From positions 124,001 through 188,000 of the forward strand of contig JBKBSO010000001.1 of NCBI GenBank assembly GCA_046291695.1: a DNA stretch of 64,000 bases. The letters run 5' to 3'. How positions within the stretch are numbered: position 1 is the first letter of the stretch; each line of letters begins with the position of its first letter. The position numbers were made by a program, and so were the translations under genes. The DNA is from PNNG01 sp046291695. Its GTDB lineage: Bacteria > Bacteroidota > Bacteroidia > UBA7662. A model generated the notes under the pieces. That model made no database searches and was not told the origin of the DNA. It saw nothing but the letters and a program-made list of their open reading frames with translations. This document shows positions 7,314-16,593 of the stretch, in pieces.

Positions 7314-10205
7314 GTGCAGATAGATCAGGCACAATCGCATAAGCTGGTATACTCCTTGTATAATCATCAATACCTGGGGCTGTTGTTGGCACCTTACATT
7401 GTTCAGTTGAATGACAATGGTGAATTCACATACACCAATAAGAAGTTAAACACCCTTACAAGTAAGGAATTCGACTATTTGCTTGATGAAGCTGATGTAG
7501 AGTTGATTAAGTTGATGGATGAGTGTGACCAACAGTCCATTATTCGGAAACATTCGGGAAAAAAGTTTATGCGCCCGCTCGATTTTTTTGAAAAGATTTA
7601 CAACGACCAATTACATACGCTTATCAGGCCTGCTATAGAAAAGCGGATGAGCCGTTGTTTAGAGCTCTGCTCAAAGAAAGAGTTGTACATCATGGGCGAT
7701 GACGACGATCCTACCTGGAAAAAAATTCATATGAATGAAGGGAAGGTGTCTGTACTATTTCATTTTAAGCGAAACGAAGAAGGGATTCGCTACTATCCCA
7801 CCTTGCTCTTTCAAGGGAAATTGTTAAAGTTTCAACAAAAAGGAGCCTTATTGCTAAGTCATCAACCTGCCTGGATGCTCATTGATGATCAGCTGTACCA
7901 ATTCGATCCGGAAATGGAAGGAAACAAGTTGATCCCGTTTTTGAATAAATTCTTTATTCAGGTTCCTAAGTCTTCAGAAGATACTTATATACATAAATTC
8001 ATTTTTTCACTTGTAGAGCGATATCAGGTTAAGGCCGAGGGCTTTGAGATTAACAGTAATAAAACTGAGGCGGTATCGGTACTTCGGCTTACCCGGAATA
8101 TCAATGGCCAATATGCGCTGGTTCTTTTGTTTAGGTATGATCAGCAGGACATCATGGCCAACAACAGAAACCGGGTTTTGGTGAAGCTTGAAAAGCCTAA
8201 CGGCCATTATCGCTTTACCAAAACGGTGAGGTCGCATCTATGGGAAAAGAACCAACACGACAAACTAAACTATTTGGGGTTACACCAAATAAACGGTGCA
8301 TTATTTGGCTTAACTGAAGCTGAGCACTGCGAAAGTTGTTTGCTGGAGTGGCTTTCGGAAAACCGTCAAAAAATTGAGGCTGCGGGATTCATTCTAGAAC
8401 AGGATGATACCGCATCGCACCTGTACATTATGGGAAATCAGTTTGATTTAACGATTAATGAATCAGGCGATTGGTTTGATATTCAAGCCAAAGTGGTTTT
8501 CGGAGAGTTTGAAATTCCCTTTATCCGACTGCGGCAGCACATCTTGGCGGGTATCAGAGAATATGAGCTTCCTAATGGCAAATTTGCGGTTATTCCTGAA
8601 GCCTGGTTTACCAAGTTAAAATCGGTTTTCTCACATATGGAAGCCGAAGATGCCTTGATTAAATTGCATAAGCATCATTATAAGCTGGTTACAGATTTAC
8701 AAGAGCAGCTTGAGCAACGGGCTGAAACGCACTTTCGTGTTAAGGTGAATGCCCTAAGTAATTTTGAAACCATTCAGGAGGTGGAGCTCCCTTCGGGTTT
8801 TACAGCTCAGCTGCGCCATTATCAACAAGCTGGTCTCAATTGGCTGTGGTTTTTACGTACTAATGCCTTCGGAGGTATTTTAGCCGACGACATGGGGCTT
8901 GGCAAAACCATACAGGCCTTGGCTTTATTGTTAAAAAATAAACAGGAAAAGCACCCCAATGATAAAGCGCCTGCCTTGATTATTGCTCCGACCTCCATTT
9001 TACATAATTGGTATGCAGAGGCTAAAAAATTTGCTCCTGATTTATCGGTTATGATTCACGCCGGTACGGGGCGCGATCGGGATGAGCGTTGGTTTGATGC
9101 TTATGATTTGATCATCACTTCTTTTGGCACTTTGCGTATAGATTTGAACCTCTTTAGAAGGTTAAGTTTTGATTATGTCATTATTGACGAGGGACAGAAT
9201 ATTAAGAATCCCGGTTCTCAGATCTCTCGGGCTGTACGCCTGCTTCGCTCAAAAAATCGCTTGATTTTGAGTGGTACACCGGTTGAGAATTCCGTTATTG
9301 ATTTGTGGTCGTTAATGGCATTTGTGAATCCCGGTTTGCTGGGCAATTTAAAGCAGTTTCGCGAGCACTACGTGAACCCTATCGAAAAAGAAAAAGACGA
9401 AACAGCGGCGGCGAGGCTTCGCACCATTATCAATCCCTTTATTTTAAGGCGAACCAAAAAGCAGGTTGCCACCGATTTGCCCGATCGAATTGAGCATGTA
9501 CATTATTGCGATATGACGGCTCAGCAGGAGGAAGTTTACGAACGCTTGAAGTCGGGTTTTAGAAACGAGATCCTCGATGCAATCCAAAAGCAAGGCATTG
9601 CACGCTCACAGATGCTCTTATTAAGGGGATTAACCATTTTACGACAGGTAGCCAATCATCCGGCCATGGTGGAAAGCGAGTATGCCGATTCATCCGGAAA
9701 ATTTGAAGAAGCCATGCGCATGCTTAAAAACGCTTTGCATGAAGGGCATAAAATACTGGTGTTCTCTCAGTTTGTGAAGCATTTACGTTTGGTAAGGGAG
9801 CGATTGCATTTGGAGCAAATTCCACACTACTATCTGGATGGACAAACCCCTCGGGAAGATCGAAAGAAGTTGGTAGAGCAATTTAACCAGAATGCCGATA
9901 TGAAGGTGTTTTTAATCAGCTTGAAAGCAGGTGGCCTCGGTTTAAATCTGACTTCGGCCGATTATGTGGTGTTGTTAGATCCATGGTGGAATCCCGCTGT
10001 AGAACAGCAAGCCATAGATCGCTCGCATCGAATTGGTCAGAAACGCACCGTAATATCGTATCGTTTTATTACCAAAAACTCGGTTGAAGAAAAAATACTA
10101 AGTTTACAAGACCGCAAGCGTTCAATCAGTAATAGCTTGGTAAGTGCCGAGCAATCGCTAGTAAAGCAGTTAAACATAGAGGAAATAAAGTCGATCCTGA
10201 GTTGA
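7314..10205 (+). CDS. SNF2-family DNA-dependent ATPase
   Basis: A 963-residue Swi2/Snf2 ATPase. The C-terminal half (about 500-963) carries the motor: GGILADDMGLGKTIQ (Walker A), APTSILHNW, IIDEGQNIKN (a DEGQ box), LSGTPVEN, then the second RecA lobe with LKAGGLGLNLTSADYV and the SHRIGQKR motif VI. The N-terminal half is the long accessory region often seen in bacterial SNF2 proteins, with no motif I can name. Such proteins remodel protein-DNA complexes; the actual target is unknown. Start is a GTG at 7314; the preceding 100 bp holds a small hairpin and no exact promoter box. Gene stands alone between dapF and the kinase. Confidence 0.88.
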   Translation: MQIDQAQSHKLVYSLYNHQYLGLLLAPYIVQLNDNGEFTYTNKKLNTLTSKEFDYLLDEADVELIKLMDECDQQSIIRKHSGKKFMRPLDFFEKIYNDQLHTLIRPAIEKRMSRCLELCSKKELYIMGDDDDPTWKKIHMNEGKVSVLFHFKRNEEGIRYYPTLLFQGKLLKFQQKGALLLSHQPAWMLIDDQLYQFDPEMEGNKLIPFLNKFFIQVPKSSEDTYIHKFIFSLVERYQVKAEGFEINSNKTEAVSVLRLTRNINGQYALVLLFRYDQQDIMANNRNRVLVKLEKPNGHYRFTKTVRSHLWEKNQHDKLNYLGLHQINGALFGLTEAEHCESCLLEWLSENRQKIEAAGFILEQDDTASHLYIMGNQFDLTINESGDWFDIQAKVVFGEFEIPFIRLRQHILAGIREYELPNGKFAVIPEAWFTKLKSVFSHMEAEDALIKLHKHHYKLVTDLQEQLEQRAETHFRVKVNALSNFETIQEVELPSGFTAQLRHYQQAGLNWLWFLRTNAFGGILADDMGLGKTIQALALLLKNKQEKHPNDKAPALIIAPTSILHNWYAEAKKFAPDLSVMIHAGTGRDRDERWFDAYDLIITSFGTLRIDLNLFRRLSFDYVIIDEGQNIKNPGSQISRAVRLLRSKNRLILSGTPVENSVIDLWSLMAFVNPGLLGNLKQFREHYVNPIEKEKDETAAARLRTIINPFILRRTKKQVATDLPDRIEHVHYCDMTAQQEEVYERLKSGFRNEILDAIQKQGIARSQMLLLRGLTILRQVANHPAMVESEYADSSGKFEEAMRMLKNALHEGHKILVFSQFVKHLRLVRERLHLEQIPHYYLDGQTPREDRKKLVEQFNQNADMKVFLISLKAGGLGLNLTSADYVVLLDPWWNPAVEQQAIDRSHRIGQKRTVISYRFITKNSVEEKILSLQDRKRSISNSLVSAEQSLVKQLNIEEIKSILS

Positions 10206-10277
10206 GGCTGTTAATCTACGTTAACGGCTTTATGAGGGAGGCTGAGTATTGATGTAAATTATTCTTCTTTGTAGCCC

Positions 10278-11798
10278 ATGGGTATCTTCAACATCAGTAT
10301 AAAAGCAAATCACATTCGGGGACTGGTCGTTGCCATAGCCCTTTCGTTGCTTACCTTACTGGGGCTGCAGTTTTATTGGTTACAAAATGCGATGAAACTT
10401 CAGCGCGATAATTTTAATATTCTCGCCAATAACGCTATTCAGGAAATAAGTAAACGGCTTGAAAGTCAGGAAGCCATGGGGGCATTTATGCGAGCGTCTT
10501 TACGATCTCCTATCGGCCAGCCCTTGTCGCCCCCGGGAAGGGGCAATAGCCTGAGCGACTTTTTAAGTCCAGATGGCCATGTGCAACCGGAGCCAGGCAT
10601 GGGTTTCGCCCCAAAAAGGCCGACTCAACTTGACCCCGACAGCGTAAATAACTATATTGATAACTTGCTTTCGGAGCAAAAGCTTATGGGAAACCGCGCA
10701 TTTATGTTGGAATTTATGCGTGAAATTCAGGAAAACAGGTCAAAAAACATCCATGACCGGATACATGGCGAACAGCTTGACTCCATGGTGGAAATTGTGT
10801 TTAGAAAATATGAGTTACAAACCGATTATGTATATGAAATTGTAAAAGCCGACAATGAGTTTTTTAAACGTGTGGCCAATGAAAATAAATTAGCTGGTAC
10901 ACAAAATGTATTTTTAACAAGGCTTTATCCTGGTGATTATTTTTCGTCCAATCATTATTTGGTTTTTCGTTTTCAGAATCAGCGTGCCTTTTTCTTTAGT
11001 AATGTTTCTGCTCAAATAATTATTTCTTTACTGGCTATTTTGTTATTGGGTTTGAGTTTTTACATGTTGGTCGACCTATTGGTACGTCAGAAGAAATTAT
11101 CGGAAATGAAAACCGATTTCATAAACAACATGACCCATGAGCTAAAAACTCCAATCGCAACAATCAGCCTGGCCAGTGAGGCGCTCATCGAATTACATCC
11201 TGAAAGTGTTCAAGGGGCCACCAACAAATACAGTAAGGTTATATTTGATGAGAATACAAGACTCAAACGCCATGTAGAGCGTATTTTAAATATAGCCTTA
11301 CTGGAGCGTGCCTGCTCTTCTTTAAATCGTAAGGTCATAGATATGCATGAACTCTTGCGCAAGGTAGCTGCCCAAAGCGAATTGGTATTCGAAAAACGCA
11401 ATGCGCAATTGGCTTTACGGTTGATGGCAAACACCAGTGTGTTGCCGATTGACGAAATGCACATGAGTAATGTAATTACAAATTTGCTTGATAACGCACT
11501 GAAATACTGCAAGAATAAACCTGACATTGCTATCGAGACTAAAAGTAATCATGAATTTTTTACGGTATCGGTTCGCGATAATGGGATCGGCATGACTTCG
11601 GCACAGGTGAAAAAAATATTTGATAAGTTTTATAGGGTTCCTACGGGAGATGTGCATGATGTCAAAGGTTTTGGTTTAGGCTTATCTTATGTACAAAGCA
11701 TTGTAGGTTTGCATGGGGGCAAAGTAGAGGTGAGCAGTGAGCCAGGGAATGGCAGTATATTCAGCATTAAATTACCACTTAACAAAATTCAACCATAA
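10278..11798 (+). CDS. sensor histidine kinase (RprX-like)
   Basis: A 506-residue membrane kinase. Helix 1 is about residues 16-34 (VVAIALSLLTLLGLQFYWLQ); a large periplasmic domain (about 36-242) follows, with a proline/glycine-rich insert near residues 75-115; helix 2 is about 244-266 (IIISLLAILLLGLSFYMLVD). The HisKA domain has the phosphoacceptor H287 in NNMTHELKTP. The ATPase domain shows the N box (NLLDNALKYC), G1 (VRDNGIGM), F box and G2 (GFGLGLSYV). It is coupled to the response regulator by a 1-bp stop/start overlap (TAATG). The architecture matches the RprX family of Bacteroidota. The signal is unknown. Confidence 0.9.
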   Translation: MGIFNISIKANHIRGLVVAIALSLLTLLGLQFYWLQNAMKLQRDNFNILANNAIQEISKRLESQEAMGAFMRASLRSPIGQPLSPPGRGNSLSDFLSPDGHVQPEPGMGFAPKRPTQLDPDSVNNYIDNLLSEQKLMGNRAFMLEFMREIQENRSKNIHDRIHGEQLDSMVEIVFRKYELQTDYVYEIVKADNEFFKRVANENKLAGTQNVFLTRLYPGDYFSSNHYLVFRFQNQRAFFFSNVSAQIIISLLAILLLGLSFYMLVDLLVRQKKLSEMKTDFINNMTHELKTPIATISLASEALIELHPESVQGATNKYSKVIFDENTRLKRHVERILNIALLERACSSLNRKVIDMHELLRKVAAQSELVFEKRNAQLALRLMANTSVLPIDEMHMSNVITNLLDNALKYCKNKPDIAIETKSNHEFFTVSVRDNGIGMTSAQVKKIFDKFYRVPTGDVHDVKGFGLGLSYVQSIVGLHGGKVEVSSEPGNGSIFSIKLPLNKIQP

Positions 11799-12514
11799 TG
11801 GAAACGCAATTTGACCAAAGGCCTAAAGTTTTAATGGCCGAAGACGATGAAAACCTGGGGATGATTTTATCAGAACGACTAAAGGCTAAAGGTTTTGATG
11901 TAGACTTGGCCACAGATGGGGCCATGGCATTGGCCAAATACCACAGTTCTGAATACGATTTATTGATTCTTGACATTATGATGCCTCTTAAAGATGGTTT
12001 TAGCTTGGCGAAAGAAATCAGAAAAACGGATTCTGAAACCCCCATTATTTTTGTAACCGCCCGCTCCATGAAGGAAGATGTGCTCAAGGGCTTTGAGTTA
12101 GGTGCCGACGATTATCTTACCAAGCCGTTCAGTATGGATGAGCTGATGGTTCGCATACATGCGGTTTTGCGTCGGACCCTGCGCAAGGAAGCGGTTACTG
12201 CTGGTGCCAAAGATGAATATCATTTTAGTGATGTGCGGTTTAATGCCATTACGCAAACTTTACATGTAAAGGGCGAAATAAAGGATTTGACTTCCAAAGA
12301 ATCGGAATTGTTACAGCTTTTGTGTTCGAGCATCAATGAGGTGATACCTCGTGAAAAGGCACTAAATCAGATTTGGGGGAGCGACACCTATTTTAATGGT
12401 CGTAGCATGGATGTATTCATATCAAAATTGCGCAAAATGCTTTCGGCCGATGAGCAAGTTGAAATCATGAATGTGCACGGTAAAGGCTTTAAGTTGGTTG
12501 TTAAAGAAGCCTGA
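11798..12514 (+). CDS. OmpR-family response regulator (RprY-like)
   Basis: The 238-residue protein has a receiver domain (about 9-122) with acidic residues E15-D16-D17, phosphoacceptor D59 in LLILDIMMP, a T/S switch (IFVTAR) and the conserved lysine in YLTKPF. A winged-helix OmpR/PhoB domain (about 140-236) follows, ending in the recognition helix FISKLRKML and the wing with HGKGFKLV. It is the cognate partner of the kinase immediately upstream, sharing one base with its stop codon. Targets are not apparent from position. Confidence 0.92.
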   Translation: METQFDQRPKVLMAEDDENLGMILSERLKAKGFDVDLATDGAMALAKYHSSEYDLLILDIMMPLKDGFSLAKEIRKTDSETPIIFVTARSMKEDVLKGFELGADDYLTKPFSMDELMVRIHAVLRRTLRKEAVTAGAKDEYHFSDVRFNAITQTLHVKGEIKDLTSKESELLQLLCSSINEVIPREKALNQIWGSDTYFNGRSMDVFISKLRKMLSADEQVEIMNVHGKGFKLVVKEA

Positions 12515-12542
12515 TTGTTGCCGGCTGAAAATGGTATATTTG
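12514..12542 (+). promoter_or_regulatory. Predicted promoter for the phosphohexomutase gene
   Basis: An exact Bacteroidota -7 box TATATTTG at 12535-12542, with ATTG at 12514-12517 as a weak -33 box (17-bp spacer). The GTG start lies 18 bp beyond the -7 box. The -33 half overlaps the end of the response-regulator gene. Confidence 0.5.
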
Positions 12543-12560
12543 CCATCAAATTGAATTAAA

Positions 12561-13940
12561 GTGACACTTATAAAATCGATTTCAGGAATAAGGGGTACCA
12601 TTGGCGGCAAATCGGGTGAAGGTTTAAGTCCTCTGGATGTGGTAAAATTCACCTCTGCTTTTGGGCAATGGTTAAAAGGCAGGGGGCATGGACGGAAAGT
12701 CGTTATTGGACGGGATGCCCGTATTTCGGGAGAAATGGTCAATCGGTTGGTAGTAGGGAGCTTACAAGGGCTTGGCTTGGATGTAGTTGATTTGGGATTA
12801 TCTACCACACCTACGGTTGAAATGTTGGTGCCAGAATTGCAAGCGGCGGGTGGGATTATCTTAACTGCTTCACATAACCCCAAGCAGTGGAATGCCCTTA
12901 AGCTGTTGAACGAAAAAGGTGAGTTTATCAATGGGTTGGATGGGGCAGAGGTTTTGGCCATTGCAGAAGATGCGGCCTTTGAGTATGCAGAAGTAGATCA
13001 GCTCGGAAGCTATACGCAGTATGCGGACGCTATAGATTGGCACATTGCCAAAATACTGGAATTACCATTGGTGGATGTAGAAACCATCAAGGCCAGGGGT
13101 TTTGTGGTGGCCATCGATTGCGTGAACTCAACAGGAGGTATTGCACTTCCTAAGCTGCTCAAGTCGTTGGGCGTATTTCAGGTACATCAATTGTATTGTG
13201 AGCCCAACGGGCATTTTCCACATAATCCCGAGCCACTTCCGGAGCATTTACAGGAAATTTCAGAATTGGTTCGTGATGCGGGTGCCGACTTGGGTATTGT
13301 GGTTGACCCTGATGTAGACCGGCTGGCTTTAGTGAATGAAGACGGTAGTATGTTTGGCGAAGAATACACGCTTGTGGCAGTGGCCGATTATGTTTTACAA
13401 CATCAGCCCGGTAATACCGTATCGAACTTAAGTTCAACGCGTGCGCTACAGGACGTTACCGAAGCCCATGGGCAGCACTACGCTGCTAGTGCAGTAGGGG
13501 AGGTGAATGTGGTGGAAATGATGCGCGAAACCAATGCGGTTATTGGCGGAGAAGGCAATGGAGGCATCATTTATCCGAGTTTACATGCCGGAAGAGATGC
13601 GCTGCTAGGCATTGCCTTGTTTTTGACCCATTTGGCCAAATCAGGCAAAAGTATGAGCCAGCTTAAAGCAGATTACCCGCCATATCACATTAGCAAAAAT
13701 AAAATTGAGTTATCGGCAGGCATGGATGTAGATGGTTTATTACAACGTGTTCAGCAGGCATTTGAAGCAGCCAAAATCAACACGATTGATGGTGTACGCA
13801 TCGATTTTGATCGCGAGTGGGTTCACTTACGCAAATCGAATACCGAGCCTATTATTCGAATTTATGCCGAGAGTGCCGACAAGAAAAAGGCCGATGCATT
13901 GGCAGAACGCATGATGACCAAAATAAAGGATTTGGTTTAA
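12561..13940 (+). CDS. glmM: phosphoglucosamine mutase / phosphomannomutase family enzyme
   Basis: An alpha-D-phosphohexomutase of 459 residues. The active serine is S104 in LTASHNP; the metal loop is DPDVDR (D249, D251, D253); the sugar-binding loop is GEGNGG (about 330) and the phosphate-binding loop RKSNTEPIIRIY lies near the C-terminus. The four-domain order is normal. In Bacteroidota this family normally supplies glucosamine-1-phosphate for UDP-GlcNAc, hence peptidoglycan, but phosphomannomutase activity cannot be excluded by sequence. The GTG start at 12561 gives MTLIKSISGIRGT, the family's usual N-terminus. It is coupled to the cysteine desulfurase gene by a TAATG overlap. Confidence 0.82.
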   Translation: MTLIKSISGIRGTIGGKSGEGLSPLDVVKFTSAFGQWLKGRGHGRKVVIGRDARISGEMVNRLVVGSLQGLGLDVVDLGLSTTPTVEMLVPELQAAGGIILTASHNPKQWNALKLLNEKGEFINGLDGAEVLAIAEDAAFEYAEVDQLGSYTQYADAIDWHIAKILELPLVDVETIKARGFVVAIDCVNSTGGIALPKLLKSLGVFQVHQLYCEPNGHFPHNPEPLPEHLQEISELVRDAGADLGIVVDPDVDRLALVNEDGSMFGEEYTLVAVADYVLQHQPGNTVSNLSSTRALQDVTEAHGQHYAASAVGEVNVVEMMRETNAVIGGEGNGGIIYPSLHAGRDALLGIALFLTHLAKSGKSMSQLKADYPPYHISKNKIELSAGMDVDGLLQRVQQAFEAAKINTIDGVRIDFDREWVHLRKSNTEPIIRIYAESADKKKADALAERMMTKIKDLV

Positions 13941-15079
13941 TGAAGGTGTATTTTGATAATGCCGCCACGACACCGCTACATGCTGAAGTGCTGGAAGTGA
14001 TGATCCCCCTTATGCAAGAGGTTTATGGAAATCCATCCTCAACCCATAGCCTTGGTCGAATTGCACGCATCGAAATCGAAAAAGCTCGACGTTCGGTAGC
14101 CAACTTACTAAATTGCTCAGCCGCAGAAATTTTTTTTACTTCCGGAGGCACCGAAGCGGATAATATGGCGCTTCGGTGTGCTGTGCACGATTTGGGTGTT
14201 CGGCACATCATCAGCAGTCGGATCGAACACCACGCGGTAACCCATACCCTAGATGCCATAGAAGCTGATGGCTTGGCAAAAATTAGCTACGTGGAACATA
14301 GTTTAGACGGGCATATTGACCTGCAATCGGTAGAGCGTTTGCTACAATCCTCTGAAAGCCCAACCCTGGTAAGCCTGATGCATGGCAATAATGAAATTGG
14401 CAATATGATTGATTTGGATAAGGTAGCACGCCTTTGCAAAGATTATAATGCCTTGTTTCATTCAGATACAGTGCAAACGATGGGATATTTCCCCATCGAT
14501 TTGCAGCGTACTCCGGTTGATTTTATCAATGGTGCTGCGCATAAGTTTAACGGACCAAAAGGGGTAGGCTTCATTTACATTCGGGCAGGTTTGGGCATCA
14601 AGCCTATGCTCCATGGTGGTGCGCAAGAACGCAATATGCGGGGAGGCACTGAAAACTTGTACGGCATTGTAGGTTTAGCTAAAGCATTGGAATTAGCCTA
14701 TGCCGAGTTGGAAACAAAGGAAGCGCAAATACGCGATGTACGAGACTATATGCGTGAACAGTTGCTGGTGCATATACCCGATGTAGCCTTTAATGGTGAT
14801 ACCCATGGGAATGCCCTTTACACGGTGTTAAATGTGTCGTTCCCGAATCATCCAAAAGGAGAGATGTTGCTGTTTAACTTAGATATAGCAGGTATCTGTG
14901 CTTCGGGTGGTAGTGCATGTTCATCAGGGAGTGAAGTGGGAAGCCATGTGCTCAAGGGAATTGGTGCCGATCCTACGCGGCACCACTTGCGCTTTTCGTT
15001 TGGCAAACAGAATACCCGAGAGGAAGTAGACTTTGCCATTGAACAGCTGAAAGCCATATTCGAACTTAACCCGGCTTAA
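13940..15079 (+). CDS. cysteine desulfurase (NifS/IscS family)
   Basis: A 379-residue PLP enzyme that moves sulfur from cysteine to a protein persulfide for Fe-S clusters and tRNA thiolation. The N-terminal YFDNAATTPLH motif, the HxDxxQ motif (HSDTVQTMG), the PLP lysine K202 in GAAHKFNGPKG and the catalytic cysteine C327 in GGSACSSGSE are all present. The frame extends upstream to 13817, but the ATG at 13940, overlapping the previous stop, gives the standard start. The persulfide loop with a serine-rich flank is of the NifS/IscS class I type. Likely users in this window include MnmA at 60.7 kb and the ferredoxin at 16.2 kb. Confidence 0.92.
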   Translation: MKVYFDNAATTPLHAEVLEVMIPLMQEVYGNPSSTHSLGRIARIEIEKARRSVANLLNCSAAEIFFTSGGTEADNMALRCAVHDLGVRHIISSRIEHHAVTHTLDAIEADGLAKISYVEHSLDGHIDLQSVERLLQSSESPTLVSLMHGNNEIGNMIDLDKVARLCKDYNALFHSDTVQTMGYFPIDLQRTPVDFINGAAHKFNGPKGVGFIYIRAGLGIKPMLHGGAQERNMRGGTENLYGIVGLAKALELAYAELETKEAQIRDVRDYMREQLLVHIPDVAFNGDTHGNALYTVLNVSFPNHPKGEMLLFNLDIAGICASGGSACSSGSEVGSHVLKGIGADPTRHHLRFSFGKQNTREEVDFAIEQLKAIFELNPA

Positions 15080-16087
15080 TTACAAGCGGCTTAAAAAATC
15101 GAGTGTATTCACCCCATCGGCATACTCCCAGAGTTCAGGGGTCTGACTTTTGCCTGGAGCGATGGCTGATGGCCATGATGCTATACCGCTCACTACGCAT
15201 TGAATTTGGTCGGTATGCAACGAAAGCTCCTGTTGAACAGATGAAAGTTGGTCGTATCTGCTAAAATGAATCACGCTCACCGGGCTTGTAAAGGCTTCAT
15301 TTTCGGTTAGAATAAGAAAGTTATTAGTAAAATGGGCCTCGCGATTTACCATTTTCATGGCCAGGTTGTATTCAAAATTATTCACATAGCGACTGTGCTC
15401 AAGGAGGGTAGTACGCCAGTTTTCCCAAGCCTCAAATAAACGGCTTAGGTCAAAATGGGCAGGCAAGTATAATTTGCTGACATTTCGACAGCCCAAACCA
15501 AAATAGCTGAAAATGTCGATGCCCAAGGATTGAAGTTGCTCTTCACTTTCATGTCCCGAGAGCACAGCTACTGAATGGCGGTTCTTACGAATGATGTGTG
15601 GTATATCTTTGAAATAATACTCGAAATACCTGCTGCTGTTGTTGCTGCCAGTGGCAATTACGGCATCCACATCTTGCATCCTTTCAGTAATTTCGATACG
15701 ATTTTCCCATTGCGGATGAACTTTACTTAATATCGAAAGCATACGTTTGCTGAGAACTTGGTCGTCTGATGAGCATTTGACTGATATGGAGTGCCCCATA
15801 CACAGGCAACTCAAAATGTCGTGTAGACCAACCAATGGAATATTGCCTGCCAAAATGAGGCCTACTTTTTTAGGCCGTTCGGCTGCGACATAAGGTTCCA
15901 GCCATTTTGTAATAGACTCGGGTTGGAGCGCAGTTATCCAGGCTTCCATAGCCATGCGGATACTTTTTTCAGTAAACCACGGGTTTTGATGGGCAGCTTG
16001 TTGGGCAAGTACAGGGAAAGTTTCACCCATCAATACGGAACTTAATGTCGCTGAAAAATGCTCTAAAGCCTGAATGTTGGTTCTCAA
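15080..16087 (-). CDS. LuxC-type acyl-CoA reductase
   Basis: A 335-residue protein related to the acyl-CoA reductase LuxC. The recognisable parts are the N-terminal NPWFTEKSIRMA, the nucleotide-binding KVGLILAGNIPLVGLHD (about residues 74-90), the strand DAVIATGSNNSSRYF, and the segment YFGLGCRNVSKL, whose cysteine is in the position expected for the acyl-thioester residue. These enzymes reduce fatty acyl-CoA to aldehyde; the physiological role in Bacteroidota is not established. The frame starts at a TTG (16087), because an in-frame stop lies just upstream and the first ATG (16030) would cut into conserved sequence. The stop abuts that of the convergent desulfurase gene without any spacer. 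A ferredoxin gene is divergent from it. Confidence 0.82.
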   Translation of the reverse strand: MRTNIQALEHFSATLSSVLMGETFPVLAQQAAHQNPWFTEKSIRMAMEAWITALQPESITKWLEPYVAAERPKKVGLILAGNIPLVGLHDILSCLCMGHSISVKCSSDDQVLSKRMLSILSKVHPQWENRIEITERMQDVDAVIATGSNNSSRYFEYYFKDIPHIIRKNRHSVAVLSGHESEEQLQSLGIDIFSYFGLGCRNVSKLYLPAHFDLSRLFEAWENWRTTLLEHSRYVNNFEYNLAMKMVNREAHFTNNFLILTENEAFTSPVSVIHFSRYDQLSSVQQELSLHTDQIQCVVSGIASWPSAIAPGKSQTPELWEYADGVNTLDFLSRL

Positions 16088-16096
16088 TGGAATTTA

Positions 16097-16129
16097 TTTG
16101 TGGGCTTACGCCTTTGTATTGTATTTTTG
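16097..16129 (+). promoter_or_regulatory. Predicted promoter for the ferredoxin gene
   Basis: TTTG at 16097-16100, a 21-bp spacer, and the exact -7 box TATTTTTG at 16122-16129. This is one of the best matches to the Bacteroidota primary-sigma consensus in the window. The ferredoxin ATG is 28 bp further on. Confidence 0.6.
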
Positions 16130-16157
16130 ACACGCAAAATTACTCAAGAATCTAAGT

Positions 16158-16508
16158 ATGGCTATTATAATTACCGATGAGTGCATAAATTGTGGTGCTT
16201 GTGAGCCTGAATGTCCGAATAACGCCATTTATGAAGGTGGTGTTGACTGGTCGTATGCCGACGGAACAGGCGTACAAGGCATGTTCAAGACCAGTGCAGG
16301 TCAGGACGTTGATGCTGATGAGCGCCATGTACCCATCTCTGACGATATTTATTACATTGTACCCGATAAATGTACCGAATGTGTTGGTTTTCATGAAGAA
16401 CCACAATGTGCGGCGGTTTGTCCGGTGGATTGTTGTGTTCCCGATCCTGATCGACCTGAGTCTGAAGCAGTGCTGCTCGAGCGCAAAGCTGCCTTACACC
16501 TCGATTAA
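16158..16508 (+). CDS. 2[4Fe-4S] ferredoxin
   Basis: A 116-residue electron carrier. Cluster I ligands come from CINCGACEPECP and cluster II from CTECVGFHEEPQCAAVCP, the latter with the longer spacing between the second and third cysteine that is typical of the Bacteroidota and proteobacterial Fdx family. The acidic middle section separates the two motifs. Divergent from the LuxC-type reductase, a neighbour combination I know from other Bacteroidota; whether the ferredoxin donates electrons to it is not shown. A terminator follows directly. Confidence 0.93.
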   Translation: MAIIITDECINCGACEPECPNNAIYEGGVDWSYADGTGVQGMFKTSAGQDVDADERHVPISDDIYYIVPDKCTECVGFHEEPQCAAVCPVDCCVPDPDRPESEAVLLERKAALHLD

Positions 16509-16511
16509 TTT

Positions 16512-16539
16512 GAAAGCCACAAGATGTGGCTTTCTTTTT
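16512..16539 (+). terminator. Rho-independent terminator after the ferredoxin gene
   Basis: Perfect 9-bp stem GAAAGCCAC (16512-16520), loop AAGAT, GTGGCTTTC (16526-16534), then TTTTT. Starts 3 bp after the ferredoxin stop. Confidence 0.85.
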
Positions 16540-16581
16540 ACACAGCCTTTTCACACGAACTAAACGGCAGTTTTCAAAAGT

Positions 16582-16589
16582 TATATTTG
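16582..16589 (+). promoter_or_regulatory. -7 box four bases before the D-Ala-D-Ala ligase start
   Basis: Exact TATATTTG. Only CAAC separates it from the ATG at 16594, so the expected transcription start falls on or next to the start codon. A clear TTTG -33 box is not visible at the usual distance. Confidence 0.5.
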
Positions 16590-16593
16590 CAAC

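Noticed and set aside
7314..10205. SNF2 ATPase as part of a phage-defence system
   Set aside because: Neighbours are dapF and a two-component system; no nuclease, methylase, or other defence gene is nearby.
12422..12961. 179-residue minus-strand frame across the regulator/glmM junction
   Set aside because: It crosses a promoter and two well-supported plus-strand genes; the sequence has no recognisable fold.
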